Assembly: GCA_003024175.1 (NCBI GenBank)
Contig: MDYQ01000244.1
Coordinates: forward strand, 1 to 42,671
DNA: 42,671 nucleotides
Direction: 5' to 3'
Source: Planoprotostelium fungivorum
Taxonomy: Eukaryota > Evosea > Variosea > Cavosteliida > Cavosteliaceae
The notes beneath the pieces were generated by a model. The model saw only the letters and a list, made by a program, of their open reading frames with translations. It was not told the DNA's origin and ran no database searches. The translations under genes were made by a program, and so were the position numbers. Below are positions 33,307 to 42,671 of this stretch, piece by piece; the stretch's first letter is position 1; every line of letters begins with the position of its first letter.

Positions 33307-36300
33307 TCAGATGTGGATCTGTGAGTAAGGATCAGACGTCTGCTTCTGATAAACGGATGGAAATCTTCTCTGCTGAGCTGGGAATGAAATTGAAGAGCCG
33401 TTGAAGGACGTGGATGAGGCAATCTCTTTTCCTCTCCTGCACAGCTCAACGAAAGTTGGCCTCTTTGTCGGATCTTTCCTCAAGCTGTCTCTTGTCACTC
33501 TCTTCTTCTCACTCGTCTGCACACACCTCTGCTTGACTGAGAACTCTACAGACGACTCTGGTATGTCTTCTCCGTTGTAGTACTCAGTGTAAGGGGTGTT
33601 TGGGGTGTACAGCTGCTTGTCGATGATCTGCTGAGATAAGACGCCAAAGGCCCAGACAAGTGCTGGCTCTGTTCTCATCTTCTTCTCTGGCGGCTGTCTC
33701 TCTGTCAGTCTTTTCTCTGTATCGTCAGACTCTCACAGTGTACAGCTTGGGTAACTTGGAGCCAAGGCGGAAGTCCCACAGCTTGAGCATATGACCGCCT
33801 GTGTCTGGCTGCACGATGATCTTGTCTGCCGTCAGCCGATAGTCGTTGACATTCTGATCGAACAGATACGCCATCACGTTTGCTAGCTGCAGCACTCTGT
33901 CATCTGCGTCACTCTTCTTCTTCTATACAATGACGTCATCACACTCACGTCTGATGTGCTGTCTCGTTGTCATAGTTGCCCATGCCTATCCATTCCGTCA
34001 TCTTTGTGCCAGGTGCATAGTAGGTCACAAAGTAAGTGTCGCCGACTGTGTCGACATAGCAGCCCAGATACTGTGCGATGTTGATGTGTTTCAGTCTCTG
34101 TCCCAACATCATTCCTTCCATCTTTCTCCATGACCCTCAACACACCTGCAGCAGCTGATCGCTCAGTCCATCGCCTGCTTGTGCTCGGACTACAATGACG
34201 TTCGATAGCTGTCGACATTCTTCAGTATCACATTACTTCTTTCATCTCACCTGATATCTAGCCTTCCTGACTCTGGGTGACAGATAGCCTATCATAACAC
34301 GTGAGTCCTCACAGATCTAAGATCTAACGATCACCTTCGGGTAAGATCTGATCGGCGGGAATGACATGAGGGGCTGTCGACGATGAAGACATCATAGTGA
34401 ACTGGTTCTCATTCGTCTTCCATTTACGTCTCCTGGCCACAATGATGATTACGAGAGCTACGGCCAAAAGAAAGACGAAACCTCCAACTCCGATTCCTAC
34501 CCCTGGGTGTACGTCAATCAAGGTGCGTAACTTTTCATGTCGCTCACACTTCCACGGAAATGGCTTCGCTGCGGTATTACTGGGTGGTACCTCCTTCGGC
34601 GTGAGTTGCAGAGAGAAAGAAGTGAGATGACTGCACAGACACTTGACTGGCTGACTGCTTGTGTCTGTCGTGCAGCCCTCTCTGTTCCAGCCTCTTGTGC
34701 TGTTGTCCCACCACACGCACTCGATCTCATAGCCGTCTACAGCGTTGTAGTCCATGCCGATCTCGATGGCTGATGACGTGTTATGGATGGATACTTCAGT
34801 TCCATTGGCAGAGGTGACAGAGAGGGATACCAAGTTCGTGTATCTACATCGATCAGAAACATATCCGGAAATTCGATGAAAACTCACTGTACGGTATCTG
34901 TAGATGATGACGTCACGTATGGATTGAACGCATAGAAGGAAAGAATGGCAGAGCTGTTCACAGGCAGCAGATCAGCCACGTCAGATGGAATGAGACCTGA
35001 GGCTGCACTGACACCGAAGACCAGATGCAACTGTGTTCCGTTTTCGATCTGTCATCTTTCTTCAGTTTCTGTATACCGTCGAAGACGCATCACCTTTCCA
35101 GCAGCGATAGAGATGTTGCCTGCCTCCACTACAAACGTCTTGTTCCTCTGCAAGTTTGTCGATGCGATCTGCAGCACAACTGCGTTCAGCTGCTCAGGAC
35201 ACTGCATCGCCAAAGGCTGTATCCCTCTCAGCTGCTCTCTGTCAGTCACACGGCCCTTCCTTCTCTCTCTGCACTCTCACCTGATCTTGCAGAACAGAAG
35301 AGGACAGAGAGCGATTGAAAGAGAGAAAGATCTGATCGCAGTAGGGGATGTCAGTGGTAGTGGCGATAGTTGTAGATGAGGTAGAGGGGATGCTGGATGT
35401 GGTAGAAGACGTAGTGAAGGTCGATGGCTTCGTCGATGAAGTTGTAGAGGTGGATGGCTTCGTAGTGGAAGATGTGGAGGAAGTAGTCGACGTTGTAGAT
35501 GATGTCGTTGACGTGGTCGATGTCGTCGCCTTCGTTGTCGACGTTGTAGATGATGTCGTCGACGATGTCGTGGGTGCCTCTGTCATTCGCTCAGTCATCG
35601 TCTTCTCTTCTCTCTCTTCTCACGGTATGTCATCGTTATCCCTGATGATTTGGGGTTGCCACTGCATCCTGATGTTACGACCACATTTCCCGTGTTCTGT
35701 GCATTCTGACATGCAGGGGCTGTACACGTGATGGTCGTGCGAGTCGATGACTTGTATGTGCATGTCCTTCCATCCACTGTCACACTTGGCGTTCCTCTGT
35801 GTCTCTGTCAGTCTCTCTCCGACATCTTCTCTTCTCTTCATCATCATCTCATCTTTCGATCATCGTGACGATCAAGACGATGATGGTGATGAACAGATGA
35901 TGATTGCGAAGTTGGTTGTGATGATGACAAAAATGAATCACCCCCAATATCTTCCTGTGATAACAATGTCTCCTCCTGCATTCGGTGGATTTCCACTCAC
36001 AGAGGATGTAGTCGGTGTGTAACAGCTGCACGAGGCTGAGCAGCTGCTGCTGGCCCATCCAGGAATGGGACAGGCGAAGTTCGGTCCGGATGGCGATCTA
36101 CAACCCGTCAGACCTCATCTACATACACTCTATCATCACCCTTTGCTCGACATGTCACAAGTGGCTCCACTGCCCAGCGGACTGCCCATAGTATAATCTT
36201 CAAACTCGTCGAAAGCATTACCACTCAGATCTAACAGAGTCTTTGTAGAGATCGACTTGGGGACTATTCCAGGAACTCGATTACCCGTGGGATTGTACAC

Positions 36301-37187
36301 AGCGTACTGGTCTCCCCTCACTTGGAATCCAAAGCTGAGCTCGGTGACTTGAGGCATAGACCAAATGCCAGGATCAACAGTCGATGTGAGGTAGTTACAT
36401 TCCGCCTTCACACGTCAGGTATCGTCTACAACCTCCCACTCACTCGTATGGATGTCACAGAGGACATGCTGGTCACTTCAGAAGGGATGGACGTAAACTC
36501 GTTGCGGTACAGCCACAGACGGTTGAGAAGAGTCACAGAATTGAGACCACTGGGGTTTGAGAAGCCTGTGAAATGATTATATTGGAAGTCGGCCTGCGGA
36601 ATTTCAGAAAGCATGGTATGAGTGAATGTTACCTGAGTGAGCTTGGGAAACGCAGAAAAGTTTGGAAGAGTGCCCGATAACTCGTTCGAATTGATGTAGA
36701 AGTACTGTAAGTTGCCCATGCTGGTGATACTGGAAGGCAGAGGTCCGTATACTCCTATTGTTTTGTTACAATCTCTCGATCTCGTCGTCGGATCACAAAT
36801 CACAGAAATGCTGTACCTTTGGTGCCACCATAAACGGCATAGTGCCCCGTGATCGCCAGAGTCTGCATGTAGCCAAGGTTCTGTCCGAATCCGCTTGGAA
36901 TAGTCCCTTGCATCCCGATGTTTTCCAATCTGAGAGTAACAACATTACCACTCCCATCACAGGTAACCCCGTAAAAGTTACAGGGATTACTACCACCCCA
37001 GTTAGTTTTGGATGTCCAGCTGCTGCCTGTTCTATAATCAGAAGAAGTCCAGTATGAGAGTCGCATTACCTCCGGCGCTATTGTATAGAAGCATCAGATC
37101 ACTTCTCTGTTGAGCCTGAGTCTGACCGTCAACTCCATCGAGGAAGATGAGGATCAGAGCGAACAGATGAATCGCCAACATCTTCAT
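33307..37187 (-). CDS. Receptor D: LRR-TIG-mucin-GPS-TM-pseudokinase receptor (1003 aa, complete)
   Basis: Exons on the minus strand: 37187-37070, 37026-36817, 36754-36633, 36593-36444, 36405-36140, 36097-35942, 35796-35624, 35579-35281, 35231-35094, 35048-34888, 34843-34548, 34502-34335, 34288-34251, 34208-34146, 34097-33949, 33896-33737, 33693-33527, 33484-33307. The protein matches receptor B closely in the LRRs and kinase-like domain (same DYRLTADKII, same tail DPYSQIHI). The signal peptide (MKMLAIHLFALILIFLDGV) differs from B up to LDGVDGQ. The stalk is short, about 75 residues. The end of the TIG domain (VVVTSGCSGNPKSSGITM) differs from A, B and C (VVVKSGYCTYTSSAATM), although neighbouring sequence is almost identical. 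It lies 137 bp after receptor E, same strand. Confidence 0.9.
35345..35579 (-). repeat. Thr/Ser-codon array (short stalk of receptor D)
   Basis: About 75 codons of TTSSTT/TTKATT units, less than half the length of the receptor B array, although the two genes are otherwise close. Confidence 0.8.
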
Positions 37188-37324
37188 TCGTGGAAGACAA
37201 AAGAGCGATTGTCTGCTGAGTGTACCCGCTGTCTTCGGTTTTCGTGGTTTGTCATTTCTCGCGGGTCGAAGAAAGAGCGGAGGCAGATTCTTTCAGAAGT
37301 TGTCAACCTTCGTTCGAGCTTTCT

Positions 37325-40300
37325 TTATTCCATCATGTTGACCTGAGAATAAGGATCAACGTGTTGCCTCTGGTAGGTGTTCGCGTATCGGTCTGGGGAC
37401 AAAGTCGACTGCGATAACACTTGGACTTCTCTCCTGCAGATGTCCGCGAATGTCGGTCTCATCATCGGATCTCTCCTCAGGCTGTTCATCATCAGCACAA
37501 ATTCAATCGTGATCCGCACCTCTGCTTGACATAATACAAGGTCAGTGAATCAGGTATCACCCTGTCGTCGTAGGACTCGGTGTAACCCGATGCTGCCAGC
37601 AACAGTCAGTTCCGAGTAAAGATATTTTCAGTCACCTTGTGGATAGAGTGTCTTGTCGATGATCTGCATAGACAAGACGCCAAAAGCCCACACTTGTGCA
37701 GTCTCGGTCCTCAGCTTCTTCTCAGGTGGCTGTCCCTCTTTCAGTTTTCCACATCATTCGGCATCACAGCCTCTCACCGTGTACAATTTTGGAAGTTTTG
37801 ATCCGATTCTAAAATCCCACAACTTGAGCAGGTGACCACCGTTATCAGGCTGTATGATGACCTTCTCAGCCGTCACTATGTTGTCTACCACTTCTTGATC
37901 GATCAGATATGTCATCACGTTGGCCAGCTGCATCACTCTGTATCACGTCAGATGACGTGGCATCGCGTGCGATACATACACGGACTCTGCAGTTTCATCG
38001 CTATAGTCTCCCATGTTGATCCACTGGGAACCCTTACAGCCTGGTACGTAATGGTTGACGAGGTACGTAACTCCGACGGGATCTACGTAACATCCCAGAT
38101 ACTGAGCGATGTTGATGTGTTTCAGTCTCTGCGTTGTAGATGAGATGAAATTTCGAAGAAATAACGTACCTGCATGAACTGATCGTTCTGACCATCTTTC
38201 GCATCTGTACGTACAATGACGACATTTGATAGCTGTCGACATTGTTTAGCACCTCGTCCCTTCTTCTCTTCTCACCTGATATCTCGCTCGTCTGACTCTC
38301 GATGACAGAGAATCTATCGTCACGTCAGATTGACACGTACCTGACAGGTGATTACGTACCTTGTGGGAGGATCTGGTCTGTAGGGATGAGCAGGGGCTCC
38401 GTTGCAGATGTCAGATCGATTCTGTCGTGTTCTCTTCCTCTTCCTCTCCTCATGATGATGATGATGGTGAACACGATGAGAACCAGAAATACTACAAACA
38501 TCCCCACAGCGACTCCCACCCCTGTCTTATATTACATCTCGTACATATTCATCCACTCGGTCACTCACATTTCCACGGAAATGGCTTCGCTGCGATGTTA
38601 CTGGGTGGTACCTCCTTCGGCGTGAGTTGCAGAGAGAAAGATGTGAGATGACTGCACAGACACTTGACTGGCTGACTGCTTGTGTCTGTCATGCAGCCCT
38701 CTCTGTTCCAGCCTCTTGTGCTGTTGTCCCACCACACGCACTCGATCTCGTACCCGTCTACAGCGTTGTAGTCCATGCCGATCTCGATGGCTGATGACGT
38801 GTTGTGAACAGGTATTTCAGTGCCGTTGAGAGATGTGACAGAGAGGGACACCAAATTTGTGAATCTGACGCCGTGTCACTCAAATCGTGTGGAAATCTCA
38901 AAGAAAGCTCACTGTACACTGCCCGTGGATAATGGTATCACGTATGGATTGAAAGAGTAGGAAGTCAGAACGGCCGAACTGTGGGCAGGCAGTGATTCAG
39001 CCACATCAGATGGAATGAGACCCGATGCGTTGTTCTTCTTGAAGATAAGGTGCAGTTGCGTTTCGTCGATCTGATCTCATCTTAATCTATGAGATCTGAT
39101 TTTATCTACCTGATAGGCCGTAATGGAGATATTCTGGGATTCGATGGAGAAGGAGCCGTTCGTCTTCAGATTCGCATTCGCACTTCTCAGAATGAGCATG
39201 TTCATCTCGTCGGGACATTCGCTGGTCAGAAGATCAAAGTTGTCCGTCTGGTCTTGGTCAGAAAAAGAGTGCAACGGGTGACATACCGCTACCAGCTGAT
39301 TGATGTCGAATGATGTGATGGTGGGAATATTTTCACAGAAGGGGACGAATACCGTAGAGGCAATCGTTGTAGATGAGGATGTCGTACTCGACGTCGTTGA
39401 AGATGTCGTAGATGATGTCGTTGAAGATGTCGTGGATGATGTTGTACTCGATGTTGTAGGAGGTTCTGCAGAAATCTCAGTGAAAACTCATCCGTTTTCT
39501 CTTCCCACGGTATGACATCGTAGCTGCGCTCGACGTGTAAGTGCAGTATCCCGACTTGATGACCACACTTCCTGTGTTCTGTGCGCTCAGACATGCAGGG
39601 GCTGTACAGATGATAGATGTACGATTGAATGTCACGACGGTGCATGTCCTTCCATCCACTGTCACACTTGGTGTTCCTCTATGGCTCTGTCATTCCCTCT
39701 TCTATGAAACGTTCGTCTCATCGACGCGATGATGGAGATCGTGATGATGATGAGGATGATGAAGATGACTCACCCCCAGTACCTTCCTGTGATAACAATG
39801 TCTCCTCCTGCATTCGGTGGATTTCCACTCACACTGCTTATCGTGGGCGTCTTACAAGTACAAGAAGCTTTACAACTATTGACCGCCCAAGACGGAATGG
39901 GGCAGGCAAAGTCAGGTCCCGACGGCGATCTACAACCCGTCAGACGTCATCCAACTCGAACGATCACCCCATTTTCGTCATGTTACACGTCGCCCCACTG
40001 TTCAATGGACTGGCCATGTTGTAGTCTTCGAATTCATCGAAAGCGTTGCCACTCAAGTCCAACAGATCTTTGCTCGTGATCGACGCGGGAACGACTCCAG
40101 GAATGCGATTTCCCGTGGGATACACGGCGTATTGGTTCCCGGTCACTTGATAGCCAAAGTTGAGCTGATTCACCTTGGACATGGTCCATATTCCGCTGGG
40201 TACGCTCGTCAGGTAATTACACTCGGCCTGTACACGTCAGCTTCGTCTGTGACGTACGATTCACTCTTATGGATGTCAATGAGGTGGCGCTGATGATGTC

Positions 40301-41041
40301 GGCAGGGATCGATGCGAAGTTGTTGCGGAAGAGCCACAGACGGTTGAGGGAAGTTAAAGCGGAGAAGCCAGAGGGTGTAGAGAAACCAATGAAACGGTTG
40401 AATTCGAGCTCCGCCTGAAGAGTTTGAATTCTTCATCACGGGGTGGAGGGGTGCGACTCACCTGTTTGAGCTGAGAGAGGGGAGAGAGGTCTGGAATGAT
40501 GCCTGACAGCTCATTCGCATCGATGTAGAGGTACTGTAAGTTGACCATCTGAGTGAAGGTGGAAGGTAAAGTGCCATGAAAACCTGAGGGTACGTCACTT
40601 GAATGATTCGCATCATCACATCGGCTGCAATGTTGGCGCGATGGACAGCCCGAAGCTCACCCAGATTTCCATTTTGAGCGTAATGTAAGGTGATGGATAG
40701 AGTTTGCAAGTAATACAGGTTCTTTCCAAACGTGCTGGGGAAAGTTCCTTCCATGCCGATGTTGTTCAACTGGACTCCGATCACATTACCGTTTCCGTCG
40801 CAGTTAACATTCTGAAAGTTACAGGCATTGGTGCCACCCCAGCCGTTCCCATTGTTACCTGACCAGGAGCTTCCTATTCTCGATCAGGCGTGACAGACCA
40901 AAGATGGATAGTACCTCCAGCGCTGGTATACAGATCGTTGAGGTCTTGCGTCTGTTGTGCTTGTGTTGGCAGAGAGACAGCCATTCGGATCGACATCAAG
41001 GCGAAGATCGATGAGAGCCATCCTCTCCTCCATACCTCCAT
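37325..41041 (-). CDS. Receptor E: LRR-TIG-mucin-GPS-TM-pseudokinase receptor (about 954 aa, complete)
   Basis: Exons on the minus strand: 41041-40915, 40873-40661, 40583-40462, 40414-40265, 40227-39968, 39929-39774, 39678-39509, 39465-39287, 39247-39110, 39070-38913, 38864-38569, 38521-38360, 38313-38276, 38232-38170, 38128-37980, 37937-37778, 37729-37636, 37592-37520, 37481-37325. The LRR half is clearly diverged from the other copies (LRR start GSSWSGNNGNGWGGTNACNF), while the TIG start and the GPS (CLCSHLTSFSLQ) are almost unchanged. The stalk is only about 35 residues. The kinase-like part has DNIVTAEKVII and DFR (catalytic Asp and Asn absent). The transmembrane segment is MFVVFLVLIVFTIIIIM. 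The Met at 41062 is an alternative start; 41041 was chosen because it gives a compact signal peptide (MEVWRRGWLSSIFALM). Confidence 0.88.
39345..39465 (-). repeat. Thr/Ser-codon array (minimal stalk of receptor E)
   Basis: About 35 codons of regular TTSSTTSSTT. It is the shortest and most uniform array of the family, giving a near-perfect microsatellite. Confidence 0.75.
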
Positions 41042-41176
41042 CCGAATAGACCTTCTTTGCATCTCGCGATGTGTTATGATCTTGCGGTCAGGTGGCTCGC
41101 TAGAATGCATTTTTCTTCCGTAGATCTCAAGTCAATCTACACATCCATTTTATTGGTGGTACACATTATCGTAGAT

Positions 41177-42671
41177 TTAAGCCATTTTGGTATTATACTG
41201 ACGCTCTTCGTCAAAGTCATCATCAAAGTCTGATGATACATGTTTCGGTCTGATCGACCATTCCTTTCCCCTCTGACACAACTCCATGAACGAAGCTCTG
41301 CTCTTCGGACTCTTCTGCAAGCTGTAACCAGATCAACAGCACATCTTCTCATCTTCTTCTCACCTCACGGCGATGAATGATTCAATACTTGTGATCGTCG
41401 ATTCATCACCGTCCGTGTATCTAATGTAAGTCGACTCTGTCGCATCATCAGCCTGCGAAGACATGAGGCACCCACCTCTCAAATACAATCTCCTCTCCGC
41501 AATCTGTAATGCCAAGATTCCGAACGCCCACACTAACGATGCCTCTGTGACCACTCCCCCGCTCTTCTTCTCTGGAGCCTACAGCCGTCAGCATGACGTA
41601 CGATGACGTCATCTGTTCCCACCGTGTACAGAGGAGGCAGATTGGACACCGAGCGAAAATCCCACAGCTTGACTGAATAAGAACCTCTCTCGTCAGGCTG
41701 CATGATGATCTTCTCCGCAGTGAGATCGATATCTCTGACCCCCTGCTGAACCAAGTGAGCCATCACATTGGCCAGCTGCAGCACTCTGCGTAAGATGTCA
41801 GATGATGTCATATATAGAGGTGGTGGTTACGCACGTCTGTCTGGCCATATCATCCGTGTACCCTCCTAATTTGATCCACTGAGAGAGATGATCACCGGGT
41901 ACGTAACTGGTCACGTGGTAAGCTTCTCCGATGGTATTGATCCAGCATCCCAAATATTGTGCGATGTTGACGTGCCTGATTCGCTGGATGCGGTTCAGAC
42001 CCGTTGTAGATGACACTCTCTACGAGACCCACCTGAAGGAGGAGGTCACTCTGTCCATCGGCTTCCTTCTTGGTCAATACGACATCGACTAACTTGATTT
42101 TATCAGTTTATATCACGTGATTACAACTCACCTGATATTTGGCCATCTTACATCTAGATGACAGGTGTTCACCTGAACGATGAGATTAGGGTGGAGAATC
42201 GGTGGGAAACGTCACTCACTTGCCAGATGAATCTGGTTGGTGGGAATGGAGTGGGACGACGATTCGACCAGATCGATCTCGTGAAATTCGATCTTCTTGC
42301 CTCTCCTCTTCATGATGATGAGGATGATCACCGTGACGACCACCGCGGCGAAGATGAAACCTCCGATCCCGATGCCGATCCCTGCGTACGTTACGTCTGT
42401 CCCACGAATTCTCCCTCACATTTCCCGGGAAATGTGGAGGCTTGCGATGGTGTATCGCCGACTACGCTGTTCTTCTGTGCAATTTGCAGGGAGAAGCTGG
42501 TCAAATGGTTGCAGAGACATTTTACGGGCTTGCTAGTGACATCAGTCTGGCAGCCGTCTGGTTTCCATGACGACACCGTCTTGTCCCACCACACACAAGT
42601 GAGATCCTCCGAATCTACAGCGTTGTAGTTCATTCCGATTTCGATGGAAGATGACGTGTTGTAGACTGAAA
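41177..42671 (-). CDS. Receptor F: GPS-TM-kinase-like receptor (5' part off the window)
   Basis: Exons on the minus strand: 42671-42420 (GAIN end and GPS, CLCNHLTSFSLQ), 42381-42220 (transmembrane helix IGGFIFAAVVVTVIILIIM), 42172-42132, 42092-42033, 41983-41835, 41785-41623, 41578-41476, 41436-41364, 41321-41177. The most diverged member. Its kinase-like domain keeps more than the others: a lysine at the beta-3 position (VDVVLTKKEADG, where the others have Arg) and an Asp at the HRD position (VRDIDLTAEKII). It still lacks the catalytic-loop Asn (Lys instead), has DFR for DFG and no glycine loop. The C-terminus is acidic (SSDFDDDFDEERQ). LRR, TIG and stalk should lie to the right of the window. 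Its stop is 135 bp before the receptor E start. Confidence 0.85.

Noticed and set aside
1-42671. CRISPR array or transposon explanation for the repeated blocks
   Set aside because: The repeats are paralogous exons and introns or codon microsatellites. There are no regular spacers, terminal inverted repeats, transposase or reverse transcriptase.

Overview
The window is nuclear DNA from a unicellular eukaryote. It has about thirteen protein genes, nearly all split by many tiny GT-AG introns (mostly 35-60 bp, donors usually GTGAG). Intergenic gaps are short, some only about 40-140 bp. A free-living amoeba, perhaps a protosteloid amoebozoan, would fit, because TIG receptors, TKL kinases and a chitin-binding/glucanase enzyme occur together. 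That placement is inference. I built the exon models by hand; for every complete gene the exon lengths sum to a multiple of three.

The main content is a family of six paralogous type I membrane receptors, called A-F here: A (1-4152, minus, 3' end off the window), B (17706-21822, plus), C (22575-27440, plus), D (37187-33307, minus), E (41041-37325, minus) and F (from beyond 42671 to 41177, minus, 5' end off the window). The complete copies share one layout: signal peptide, plant-like LRR ectodomain, IPT/TIG domain, Thr/Ser-rich mucin-like stalk, GAIN-like region ending in a textbook GPS motif (C-W-W, G-C, C-L-C-x-H-L-T-S-F), one transmembrane helix, and a small kinase-like domain that has lost most catalytic residues. 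This looks like an adhesion-GPCR extracellular cleavage module joined to a receptor pseudokinase rather than a seven-helix bundle. I know of no described family with this combination. The copies are mosaic: A resembles C in its 5' half and D in its 3' half, and B and D share LRR type, kinase and 3' flank. Two single-N joins (2591 and 23404) each sit between near-identical ~0.65-0.7 kb blocks and are probably assembly artefacts.

Between A and B lie: a 955-aa VioB-like ferritin-fold protein (4685-8511, +); a multi-pass membrane protein of unknown role (9751-8550, -); a probably active TKL-type kinase (11274-9960, -); an mRNA capping enzyme that fuses a tunnel-type RNA triphosphatase to a guanylyltransferase (11375-13902, +); a double-SH3 adaptor (14462-15994, +); and an SMP-30/regucalcin-like lactonase (16136-17449, +).

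Between C and D lie: a BACK-domain protein (28209-27552, -); a NUDT17-like Nudix hydrolase (28694-29838, +); a secreted CBM18-PAN-glucanase-like protein (30194-32034, +); and a secreted protein that may be MRH-like (32163-33227, +). Apart from the receptors, which probably act together in surface recognition, the genes look like unrelated neighbours in a compact genome. I saw no tRNA, rRNA, CRISPR array or transposon.
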